Assembly (NCBI GenBank): GCA_038234815.1
Contig: JBBQSU010000008.1
Span: forward strand, 1-47,981
Source of the DNA: JBBQSU01 sp038234815
GTDB taxonomy: Bacteria; Planctomycetota; Phycisphaerae; Tepidisphaerales; Tepidisphaeraceae
Length of the DNA: 47,981 nucleotides
Direction of reading: 5' to 3'
Positions 26,828 through 34,584 of this stretch are shown one piece after another. Below the pieces are notes generated by a model that did not search any database, was not told where the DNA came from, and saw only the letters and a program-made list of their open reading frames with translations. Position numbers and translations under genes: made by a program. The number at the start of each line of letters is the position of its first letter. Positions within the stretch are counted from its first letter, which is position 1.

Positions 26828-26850
26828 ATGCTGCTCCCCGCAGCATTTTT
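26828..26850 (+). terminator. Rho-independent terminator of the GH16-dockerin/PEP-CTERM operon
   Basis: ATGCTGC (26828-26834), loop TCCCC, GCAGCAT (26840-26846) and a T-run to 26850. The 7-bp stem is perfect. It lies 58 bases after the PEP-CTERM stop, consistent with the end of the two-gene transcript. Confidence 0.75.
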
Positions 26851-26922
26851 CTGAGGATTTCGATGTTTCCGGCTACTCGAACGACTTCCTCATTGCATCC
26901 CGCTGGAGGGCTTTCCGAAACT

Positions 26923-28986
26923 TCACCATTTAATGCGCACATCGACGGAGGTCACCGGAGCACCGAAATCCACATAGTTGCTCGACTCAAGACGCGTATT
27001 CCTGAAGACGATTTTCTTCCCATTGACCTGCACGGACCGGGCCTTCTTCCCAGCCGGCAAGAGCAAATGGAACTCTGCGGAAATGCCGCTGCCCGTCAAG
27101 CCGATCTCGATCTGCGACTTTTTGCGATCCAGTTTGTAGCGATATGTGACGTATGCGGCTGTCGGTCCGTACCGCGCGGTCACGCACACATCCTTTTCAT
27201 CCGTCGCGGCCCATCGTGGAGCAATGCTGACTTGCTGATAGAGCTTCGATGTGTCCTGAATACCCGCCAGGCCTTCCATCAGTGCATACAGCACCGCGGC
27301 GGTTCCCCATGGTGACGGACCGCCCTGATCGGTTTTGCCGTTGACGAACCAGGGGTTTCCATCCCGGCGGTACATGAAGTATTCCTTACCGTTATGCCTT
27401 CTGAGCAGTTCCGTAAAACGCTGGAGAATATCGACGCCGTAGTTCTCAAATCCATGGCCAAAGCAAGCCATGGCCAGTTCACCGGCCACCAGCGGCATGA
27501 CTGTTCCGTTAATGTATTCGTTGGCCCCGCCATAGGCGCCTTCAGTGTAAACGCCCTGTTCGTTGTTGGCGCCATCTCGGAAAACACCGTCGGGATAAGG
27601 GGGATCGATCGAAAACCATTCGGCAAAGGAAGCGGTGCTCTTTTTTCGTTTCTGGTATTCCTTGATGATGCTGACGGCCTGTTGATGCGTCGGTAGCCCG
27701 CGGTTCATATCGTAGGTGTTGCTCAGACTTAACTGTCGGGCGTTTTCACCGGGAATCTTCACCGGATCCAGATGGACCTGATGTGTGTAGAACCGGCCGT
27801 TCCAACAGACCTTGTTCGTCCTGGTGCGGATCTCGTTGGCGAGCTTATTCCAGTGCCGCGTCTTAGCCTTGTCCTTCCGATAGGCATTCATTCCAGACAG
27901 GAGCTTGCAGGCCTTGTACAGCCCGGAATTGTCGCCATGCATGATGCAGAACTTGGTTCTTCCATCAATCACTCGCAGAATGTACCGCTTATCATCGATT
28001 CGTCGAACCGTCCCGTTTTCGACGCGTCGCTGAATCTCTTCACGCGTTTTCCAGTTCCACGGGCAGCCATCGCGGCCTTTGTCGGAGCCCTCGCCAACGT
28101 ATTCAAAATCCCATGTGTCGATGGTAAACGGCCTCTTAATCAAGCCATGCTCGGTGGACCATCGCTGCGGATCAGTGAAAATGTAATTCAGCCCTTTTTC
28201 CAATTTCTTGATCACGGAAATCATCCATCTGTCATCGCCGGTCACCTGCCAGAGAGTGTACACGGCTTCCACCATGATGTATTCCAGATCGGCCTCGGCA
28301 TCCATTCTCCATAGAGTGGAGCGCGAGCCGTCGGCAGCCTGGTAGAAGAAGTCAGAAAAACTCCCGTCCTTGCACTGGTGTTTGAGGTAGTAGTCAACCA
28401 TCGCCCGGATGTTCTTTGCCCAGTACTTGGAGGCTTTGAGGATATGCACATGGTCGCGGAGCCAGCTTCCTCCGATGTATTCGACTTCTTTCCCGTCCAA
28501 GTCATGCACGCGAGGGTGTTTCATGACTTGGGACTCTTTCTCGAATAGATAGCTCAGGTCGTCGTTGCCTGTGGTGATCGCGGTGGATGCGTCGAGCGTG
28601 AAAGTCTTCTTCGCGACGCACCGTTTTTCCAGAAAGACTTGGATCGCCTGTGTCCCCAATGCCCCGCCCGCTGAAAATCGCACGCGGGCTTTTCCGTCTT
28701 TTAGCGACGCTTTTACAGCGACGTATTCTTTGCCGTCCGCATCAATCACGCGCACAGTCACACCCCTGCCCTTGGCCAAACCCGTGACGCTGACTTCAAC
28801 TGCAATCTCGTCCAGCGGCTTGGCGGCGGTATCCGCCAGATTCAGGCCAATTTCTACGGCTAGCTTTCGTGCTGCGTCGGAATCTTCGTCCCGTTGATCA
28901 TCGCATTTCCTTCGACCCCGCGCCCTGTCACCAAGGGAGATCGCAGAAAAATCCGAAACCAATCTTTCGAAGCGTTGACATTTCAT
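26923..28986 (-). CDS. Six-hairpin (alpha/alpha)6 glycosidase-like protein
   Basis: 687 residues. After a beta-rich N-terminal region (residues ~45-135, VEVSVTGLAKGRGVTVRVID) the bulk is an (alpha/alpha)6 toroid: GGSWLRDHVHILKASKYW, GSFSDFFYQAADG, WRMDAEADLEYIMVEAVYTL, GAYGGANEYINGTVMPLVAG and QGGPSPWGTAAVLYALMEG. This resembles glycogen-debranching or GH15/GH63/GH95-clan enzymes, with acidic residues in WRMDAEAD and the EGAYGG segment as candidates. The family and substrate remain open. AGGGAG lies 10 bases before the ATG. The N-terminus (MKCQRFERLVSDFSAISLG) is not a signal peptide, although the domain layout would suit an exported protein. Confidence 0.65.
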   Translation of the reverse strand: MKCQRFERLVSDFSAISLGDRARGRRKCDDQRDEDSDAARKLAVEIGLNLADTAAKPLDEIAVEVSVTGLAKGRGVTVRVIDADGKEYVAVKASLKDGKARVRFSAGGALGTQAIQVFLEKRCVAKKTFTLDASTAITTGNDDLSYLFEKESQVMKHPRVHDLDGKEVEYIGGSWLRDHVHILKASKYWAKNIRAMVDYYLKHQCKDGSFSDFFYQAADGSRSTLWRMDAEADLEYIMVEAVYTLWQVTGDDRWMISVIKKLEKGLNYIFTDPQRWSTEHGLIKRPFTIDTWDFEYVGEGSDKGRDGCPWNWKTREEIQRRVENGTVRRIDDKRYILRVIDGRTKFCIMHGDNSGLYKACKLLSGMNAYRKDKAKTRHWNKLANEIRTRTNKVCWNGRFYTHQVHLDPVKIPGENARQLSLSNTYDMNRGLPTHQQAVSIIKEYQKRKKSTASFAEWFSIDPPYPDGVFRDGANNEQGVYTEGAYGGANEYINGTVMPLVAGELAMACFGHGFENYGVDILQRFTELLRRHNGKEYFMYRRDGNPWFVNGKTDQGGPSPWGTAAVLYALMEGLAGIQDTSKLYQQVSIAPRWAATDEKDVCVTARYGPTAAYVTYRYKLDRKKSQIEIGLTGSGISAEFHLLLPAGKKARSVQVNGKKIVFRNTRLESSNYVDFGAPVTSVDVRIKW

Positions 28987-29369
28987 TGTAACTCAACTCC
29001 CTTTGCGATTGACGGCCATTGATTTGCCGCAGAGCAACTATCGCGTGCCACTTGAGGATACCACTCATTGTGAACCACTGTTTGGATAGTCCATCTGGAC
29101 GACAGAGCCGTATCCTCTTGCGTCCGGCAACAGGCTGCTGGTGACGACCGACCCGGTCTTCGGCATAGTTAAGGAAGAGAAAGAGGCTCCGTTGGCGCTC
29201 CGGCGCGGAATGGGGGGCGGGATATACGAATATCTGAATTAGTTGTTGAAAGGTACGGGGTACTCGGGCGTTGAAACACGCCCAACCTCGTGCTCTTCGC
29301 TTCTTCATCACCGCTCTTTTTGGACGGCTACATCGTCCGACGGAGACTTGTTCGGGCATCACTACTGGT
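28987..29369. other. 383-base intergenic stretch without a recognised gene
   Basis: Overlapping ORFs here have no recognisable domain. A small hairpin (GGGCGT 29266-29271, TGAAAC loop, ACGCCC 29278-29283) is the only structure noted. Nothing resembling the direct-repeat element, a tRNA or an IS end was seen. Confidence 0.5.
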
Positions 29370-30266
29370 CTAGTGAACAACCCACATGTGGTTCACCCAA
29401 GGGCCCCACGTGTATTGAAAATCGTCAAGCCTTTTCCACACACCTGGGTTAGCGGCACCACCGTTAAGCGTTTCGCCCGGATTCATCGCCTGAACACTGC
29501 CATCACACATCAAATAGTTCCATTTCTTTGCATGGATTCCGTAGACTTGTGAGATGGGTCTGAACTGATCGTACGGACAGTTGATGGCAGAAAACGTGAC
29601 GTTGTTCCACCCTCCGGCATCCACATTCGTATTGCCGAAAACATTGCCGCTGTCGAAGAACTCGGCAAGCAGCAGCACCTCAGAGGAGTGGCGGACCTGA
29701 GCGAACTTAAGGAACTTGAAGGACGGATTGGTCCCGGGGAATACACCACCTGTACCCGACACGTCGGTCACCATTCCCGTTCCCAATGTCGGGGAGGCAA
29801 GGCCATACCTACGAGACTGGATCATCGCATAACTGCGCTTGAAATCCTGCTGGGCGGCGGACACGAAGCCACGGTTGTAAATGTCCCCCGAGCATTGAAG
29901 TATCGGGGTCCGGGTATAGTCTCTTGGAAAGATATACGACCCAGGCGCTGCTGGCCTGGTGTAACGCTTCAGGAGCGTATCGAATGTCGCGCCGGTCGCA
30001 GGATTCGCGTCATTCTCAGGGGCGCCCGTGACGTTTTTATACTTAATTCCGGCCGGGACAATCACGCCGCCGTTATCGTTGGCGTACATGAACATGGCCA
30101 TCCCGACCTGCCGCATATTGCTTTGGCACTGGACTGCATAGGCCGCCTGGCGGGCTTTTTGGAGCGCCGGCAGCAGAACTGAAATCAGCAATGCAATGAT
30201 GCCGATGACGACGAGCAACTCCACAAGTGTAAAAGCCGTTCTTCGGGATACGATGCAATTTGACAT
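29370..30266 (-). CDS. DUF1559-type prepilin-like protein
   Basis: 298 residues. The N-terminus has a class III/type IV prepilin signal: a short basic leader (SNCIVSRRTA), then FTLVELLVVIGIIALLISVL with Glu at mature position 5. The rest is the DUF1559 globular domain abundant in planctomycetes (MRQVGMAMFMYANDNGG; AKKWNYLMCDGSVQAMNPG, the H/D-G-S turn near the C-terminus). Role in the cell is not established; it is probably a pseudopilin-like surface subunit. GGAG is 7 bases before the ATG. Element copy C lies 63 bases upstream, the same distance as for the hydrolase genes, suggesting joint control with polysaccharide degradation. Confidence 0.88.
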   Translation of the reverse strand: MSNCIVSRRTAFTLVELLVVIGIIALLISVLLPALQKARQAAYAVQCQSNMRQVGMAMFMYANDNGGVIVPAGIKYKNVTGAPENDANPATGATFDTLLKRYTRPAAPGSYIFPRDYTRTPILQCSGDIYNRGFVSAAQQDFKRSYAMIQSRRYGLASPTLGTGMVTDVSGTGGVFPGTNPSFKFLKFAQVRHSSEVLLLAEFFDSGNVFGNTNVDAGGWNNVTFSAINCPYDQFRPISQVYGIHAKKWNYLMCDGSVQAMNPGETLNGGAANPGVWKRLDDFQYTWGPWVNHMWVVH

Positions 30267-30329
30267 GAGTCACTCCGTGTAAAACGCAGGGCCACCTGTC
30301 CGAACTTCAAATGACATTGTACGTCCAAT

Positions 30330-30358
30330 GTACATGAATGCTTTCCGATATTGCGTCA
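30330..30358 (-). promoter_or_regulatory. Direct-repeat operator upstream of the prepilin gene (copy C)
   Basis: The distal half-site TTGCGTCA (30351-30358) and core CTTTCCGA are perfect; the proximal half-site (GTACATGA, 30330-30337) is degenerate. No -10-like hexamer is present at the 28-32 base position; TACAAT occurs only 8 bases after the element. Orientation and distance to the start (63 bases) match copies A and B. Confidence 0.5.
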
Positions 30359-30407
30359 TTGGGGAGTGGATTTGCGGCAAGTCCGCCTATCGCCTCTCCA
30401 AGAACGC

Positions 30408-32738
30408 TTAAGGCCGGCTTGACGCCGACGCGGTCTGGTCGCTACTGACTCTGAGATCCGAGAACGTGGCAAGGGCGGTCGTCAGGCGAGTACCGCTGGC
30501 AACCGCAAGGCCCACCTGTGCATCAACAGTCATCGTGAACTTCCGCGAGTTTCCAAGTTGGGTCCAGATCTTGCCATCAGTTGAGTAGTATGCGGCGAAC
30601 ACGTCGCATGCAGCGCCAGAACGGATGTGCCGGAGCCAAACTGGTGTCGGCGGGGTAGGAAGCTGTGCGATCGACTCTGCTTTCCCACCGGCGGATTCGC
30701 GCGTGGCCCATTGCAGGCCTGTCCCAGTGAGCCAAATGCCTGCATAGCGGCCACCCGCGCCAGCAAATGCGTCTTCCCTGCGGGTGGCGTCGCGAATCAC
30801 CAGGCCCGCTTGCATTCCTTTAACATCCGAATCATTGACCTTCACGTTTACGGTATGGTTTCCGTTGACCACAGATGAGACAAAGCGAAAGGAATCTCGT
30901 CCACCGTCGGTCGAGATGCCCGCTCCCCCGCCAACGACTGTCCAGATTCCTGATACTCGCCCCGCGTCGCCAGGTGGTGTGTTTACGAGGGTGGGTATCG
31001 TCCAAGCATCGGGCAGCGTGACTGGCAGAGAGCGGGTCACCGAATAGGTGTCGATCACGGCCTTTATTGTGGCCGTTCCTGTACCGACCAGCGGTGGGGC
31101 TGTGTATTTCCCATTTTCGTCGATCGTGCCGCCACCGCTGACCACCGACCACTTCACCGGGCCCGCAGGAATTGTCGCACCGGTCAACGGGTTGGTGAGC
31201 CTCGCACTGAACGTCGTTGCTTCTCCCGTAATTAGACTACGGCTGGAGGGGGCCAATGCGAGGACGCTCTCGCCGACCGAAACATTGCAGATGGTGCTGC
31301 GCGCCAGCTTCCGGGTACCGTGGTCGCCACCTTGCACGATGCCGGCCTGCAGTTCGCCCATCTTCGTGCCTGTGGCGGACCCAACGTCCGTCCATGTCAG
31401 TCCGTCATCGGTGGAGTAGGCCCCTGTGAGCGTGTTACCGCTGCGGATCAGTCGCAGTGTCACCGGCAGGCTGATGTTTGGAACCGTCACCGTAGTCGCA
31501 TTGATCGAACCGGATGCCTGGAAAATGAGGCCATTCGTCGTCGTCTTGTCAAATGCCAGGTGGGTTTGGAGCAGGGAGACACTGCCTCTGCTTCCGTCGC
31601 GAATCATTACGCCCGACCTGATAGTGTCTTGATTGATTGATGTCTGTGACAAGACTGTGGCGACGATTGCACCCTCGCCGACCAGCGGAGTGCTGGCAAA
31701 CTGCAAATTGCCATCGGCGTAACTGGTGGCCTTGAGCATCCATTCGCCCGTAGCGGAGTTCCAAGTGCTGGAACCCGGGAATGTCGGGGTGGGAGCGAGG
31801 TCGGCGGCCGACCAGCCTGACGGCAACTGCGCGGCTTTCGCCGTTTCTTTAACCTGAAGCCCTTCCGGCAGTACCGAGGGAGTGTATCCAGCGTCGGGCG
31901 TGACGCTGGGCAGAGACGGATCGTTGGAATAGACGCGGTAGTAATCCAATTCCATATCTGCCGGCCAGGGCGTGGTCTTGTCGGGGCTTCCAGGCCACGT
32001 GGTCGGCGGATCATTTCCCACTGCCAGGTCGATCAGGACATACATGGGCGTGTTGATGCGGTTTTCCTGAATCGCCGTGCGAACGCCATCCACATACCAG
32101 CTGACCGTCTTGGGCTCCCAGAGGAAACCATAGGTGTGAAACTTGCCGTCGGCGGCATTGATCCCGGCGTACGTCACCCCATCCATCCCATGCTCGGTAA
32201 CGGCATTCCGATAATGCGTCGTCTGGTGGACCGGGCTGGGATTCTCCCTGCCGACGACTTCAAATACGTCGTACTCACCAGGCCAAATGCCATCATCGGT
32301 CAAGAGCCAGAACCGCGACCAAAGGCCCTTTCCCGGTGGTAGCTTTGCTCGCAACTCGTAATAGCCGTAGCGCTGGGTGAATTTATGGGCACTGGTCAAC
32401 TGACCAGACACATGCGGCTGCGACTTGGAATAGGAAGTCAGGCCACTGTAGATTCCGATCGGTGTGGGCTGGGCTCGAATGGCAAGTGTTCCGTTGCCTG
32501 GAATGAACGCATTATAAGGCTTCTGGTCCGATTTTTCCGGGACGTATTTGGGATCTGCGAACCACTGACCCTGGAAGTCTCCACCGTTGTGCCGCATTCC
32601 CCAGAAATCAGCGGTTTGCCACCGGTCACCATTGAACGCGTTGAACTCGTCGTCAAAGGTGAGATGATAGCTTGACTGAGCCGCTGCAGTTCCGGCGGCG
32701 ATCAACAAAAAGAGGATTGCGAATCTTGCGTTGTTCAT
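30408..32738 (-). CDS. Secreted multidomain GH16 enzyme, paralogue of the dockerin GH16
   Basis: 776 residues. A normal Sec signal peptide (NNARFAILFLLIAAGTAAAQ) replaces the LESR motif of the large paralogue. GH16 follows: SSYHLTFDDEFNAFNGDRWQ, FWGMRHNGGDFQGQWF, GYYELRAKLPPGKGLWSRFW and catalytic EYDVFE near residue 155. Beyond ~285 come a concanavalin-like module, an Ig-like domain (VSGGGTIDENGKYTAPP) and a second concanavalin-like module, matching the first half of the giant protein. No dockerin or PEP-CTERM tail is present, so it is probably freely secreted. GGAG sits 8 bases before the ATG. It lies 115 bases downstream of the CBM-like gene and may share its promoter. Confidence 0.9.
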   Translation of the reverse strand: MNNARFAILFLLIAAGTAAAQSSYHLTFDDEFNAFNGDRWQTADFWGMRHNGGDFQGQWFADPKYVPEKSDQKPYNAFIPGNGTLAIRAQPTPIGIYSGLTSYSKSQPHVSGQLTSAHKFTQRYGYYELRAKLPPGKGLWSRFWLLTDDGIWPGEYDVFEVVGRENPSPVHQTTHYRNAVTEHGMDGVTYAGINAADGKFHTYGFLWEPKTVSWYVDGVRTAIQENRINTPMYVLIDLAVGNDPPTTWPGSPDKTTPWPADMELDYYRVYSNDPSLPSVTPDAGYTPSVLPEGLQVKETAKAAQLPSGWSAADLAPTPTFPGSSTWNSATGEWMLKATSYADGNLQFASTPLVGEGAIVATVLSQTSINQDTIRSGVMIRDGSRGSVSLLQTHLAFDKTTTNGLIFQASGSINATTVTVPNISLPVTLRLIRSGNTLTGAYSTDDGLTWTDVGSATGTKMGELQAGIVQGGDHGTRKLARSTICNVSVGESVLALAPSSRSLITGEATTFSARLTNPLTGATIPAGPVKWSVVSGGGTIDENGKYTAPPLVGTGTATIKAVIDTYSVTRSLPVTLPDAWTIPTLVNTPPGDAGRVSGIWTVVGGGAGISTDGGRDSFRFVSSVVNGNHTVNVKVNDSDVKGMQAGLVIRDATRREDAFAGAGGRYAGIWLTGTGLQWATRESAGGKAESIAQLPTPPTPVWLRHIRSGAACDVFAAYYSTDGKIWTQLGNSRKFTMTVDAQVGLAVASGTRLTTALATFSDLRVSSDQTASASSRP

Positions 32739-32853
32739 ATCTCGTACTCCAAGCGGCTCAGAGCACTGGCCGTTCTCCCGGAAGTGTGACTCGAGACCAT
32801 GCCTCGGAATACTGCTCTTCTTGCTTTAACTGCATCTGATGACGGGCCGTGGC

Positions 32854-33429
32854 CTATTTCTTCGCAGTACCGGCTGCCTTGATTGATTCGATGCGGAATG
32901 ACAACGCAGCGTCTGCTTTCTTGGTATAGATTCTGAGGCACGACACCGCATCGGTCTTCAACTTATACCCAGGTTCGCGTCCAAACGAGAATCCGAAATA
33001 GACGGATAGCGTTTGGGTCTTTCCAGGTTCGACGATCATCTCTTCCGTATTCCAAGGGGCATCCTGCCACTTGCCGGAATTCTCCACATTCACGCCGAAC
33101 GGAGCCGCATTCGGCCCCATATTGGTCACGGCAATTTCAATATGATCAAAGGCAGACAAATCCCAAACAGCCGCACCCCGCAGTTTGAGAGAAACCCCAG
33201 GATAATCGGCCGGACCGGCGGCGATGGCGAATATGACGCCAGGAACATCCTGACTACGAGATATTGTGACCTGATCTTTCGTAGGAGAGGTTAGAGTCTT
33301 CTCTACACCATCGGCCGACACATCCAAGAGCGACTTGACGTTCTCGTCGGCGGCGAAGGTGGGCGATGCAAGCAGCAGCCCTGCGAAGAACATAACTTTC
33401 AAAAAGCAACTGATTCGAATGCTGGTCAT
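32854..33429 (-). CDS. Secreted CBM-like protein resembling the N-terminal domain of GH50 agarases
   Basis: 191 residues from the ATG at 33429 (GGAG 6 bases upstream); the frame extends to 33693 but that part is not plausible. The signal peptide is LKVMFFAGLLLASPTFA. The remainder is a single beta-sandwich: LKLRGAAVWDLSAFDHIEIA, then VTNMGPNAAPFGVNVENSGK, then PGKTQTLSVYFGFSFGREPG, then LSFRIESIKAAG. These phrases recall carbohydrate-binding domains preceding GH50-type beta-agarase catalytic modules, but here no catalytic module follows. It may bind polysaccharide on its own. Element copy B lies 59 bases upstream. Confidence 0.65.
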   Translation of the reverse strand: MTSIRISCFLKVMFFAGLLLASPTFAADENVKSLLDVSADGVEKTLTSPTKDQVTISRSQDVPGVIFAIAAGPADYPGVSLKLRGAAVWDLSAFDHIEIAVTNMGPNAAPFGVNVENSGKWQDAPWNTEEMIVEPGKTQTLSVYFGFSFGREPGYKLKTDAVSCLRIYTKKADAALSFRIESIKAAGTAKK

Positions 33430-33454
33430 GTGTGTCTCCATTTCCAGAATTAAG

Positions 33455-33517
33455 AGTATCTCACTTGCCTGCCCAATGCTGCGGGGTTTCACGTCAATCC
33501 TTTCCGACATTGCGACA
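33455..33517 (-). promoter_or_regulatory. Direct-repeat operator and promoter of the CBM-like gene (copy B)
   Basis: Half-sites TCACGTCA (33489-33496) and TTGCGACA (33510-33517), 21 bp apart, flank CCTTTCCGA. Copies A and B are identical over 20 bases from the core through the distal half-site. On the minus strand GATACT (33460-33455) starts 28 bases after the proximal half-site. Confidence 0.65.
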
Positions 33518-33696
33518 GCCACGCCATTTTCGGCAATGTCCAGTATAACAGGCAGACGCGACGCGGCGGTTTTCGCGATTCTACGAGAATGTGATATGGC
33601 CGGGAACACCTCGCGGCGCAAGCTACCTGCAATCGTCAGCAGTGTGCGCAACGCCGTTTCCGATACCGCTGATAGCAACATCAACCAAGGCACACT

Positions 33697-34530
33697 ATGA
33701 ACATCTCAATTGCTTCCTACACGTTCCATGGCCTGAGGGCCGCCGGCATGATGGATGTCTTCGGATACCTGGAAACCTGCCGCCACCGCTATGACTTATC
33801 GACGGCGGACATTTGGAACGGCACGATCAGCGATGATGCCGAATCCTATCTGAACGACAGCTTCCTTGAGAAACTCAAGAGCGCGTTGAACGAACGAGAG
33901 TTGACACTGACTAACTATGCCGTGGACGGCTGCCACGTTTGGGATGATGACCCGACCGTCCGGGCCAGACACCGCGCGCTCGCCGTGCGACAACTGCACG
34001 CCGCTGCAAAACTGGGCGCCAAGACGGTGCGCATCGACGCCGGCGGCAAGGGAACCGATTGGACCACCGAACAATTCGATACCATCGTATCGGCGTTCAG
34101 AGACTACGCGCGTATCGCCAATGACCTAGGTTTCCGAGTTGGCCCCGAGAGCCATTGGGGACCTGAACTGGTTCCCGACAACATGGAGGCCGTCGCCCGC
34201 GCGGTGGATGTCCCATCGTTCGGCATTCTGCTGCACATCGGCCACTGGGAGAAGGCGCCGATTGAAGAAGGGGATCGTCGCCTGGCCAGGTGGGCGATGC
34301 ACACGCATGTCGATCAACGGACGACCGAAACGCGCCTTGAATCGTCGATGAAGATCCTGCTTGATACCGGCTACTCGGGCTGCTGGGGCGTCGAACATCA
34401 CACCGGCAAAAACGAATACGCCGAGGCCTCCGTGCAACTGGCAGCCGTGAAACGCGCCGTCTCACGATTTTCAATGCAGAGCGCAGGCGCAACTAACCGA
34501 TCGGGGATGAATCACCTGATCCCAGTTTGA
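33697..34530 (+). CDS. Sugar phosphate isomerase/epimerase (TIM barrel)
   Basis: 277 residues. It shows the xylose-isomerase-like pattern: ISIASYTFHG at the start, DLSTADIWNG, LTNYAVDGCHVWDDD, KTVRIDAGGKG, FRVGPESHWG with a metal-ligand Glu, FGILLHIGHWEKA and CWGVEHHTGKNEY near the end. It is distinct from the other two epimerase-like genes of the window. The reaction is probably ketose epimerisation or isomerisation; substrate unknown. AAGG is 6 bases before the ATG. It is followed by the GH42-like gene after 54 bases, likely in one transcript. Confidence 0.82.
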   Translation: MNISIASYTFHGLRAAGMMDVFGYLETCRHRYDLSTADIWNGTISDDAESYLNDSFLEKLKSALNERELTLTNYAVDGCHVWDDDPTVRARHRALAVRQLHAAAKLGAKTVRIDAGGKGTDWTTEQFDTIVSAFRDYARIANDLGFRVGPESHWGPELVPDNMEAVARAVDVPSFGILLHIGHWEKAPIEEGDRRLARWAMHTHVDQRTTETRLESSMKILLDTGYSGCWGVEHHTGKNEYAEASVQLAAVKRAVSRFSMQSAGATNRSGMNHLIPV

Positions 34531-34584
34531 TCTCCGGATGACACTCAACACCCAACATGTAATGTCGATCATCGAGAATGAAGC

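Noticed and set aside
26900..26928. GGGCTTTCCGAAA between convergent genes resembles the motif core
   Set aside because: Half-sites match only 3-4 of 8 positions and no gene starts nearby in either direction.
29003..29031. TTGCGATT and TTGCCGCA 21 bp apart upstream of the six-hairpin glycosidase
   Set aside because: Spacing fits but the core is absent and the pair lies only about 17 bases from the start codon.
28928..29380. 150-codon minus-strand ORF in the gap upstream of the six-hairpin glycosidase
   Set aside because: Composition is unlike a conserved protein, it overlaps the start of the real gene, and no domain or ribosome site was found.
32790..32826. ATGCCTCGGAATA about 60 bases upstream of the second large GH16 gene
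   Set aside because: The position is right, but the core runs CTCGGAA instead of CTTTCCGA and the half-sites match at 3-4 of 8 positions.
33642..33672. GTTTCCGATA about 40 bases upstream of the epimerase gene at 33697
   Set aside because: The core is similar, but both half-sites are poor and the downstream spacing does not fit.
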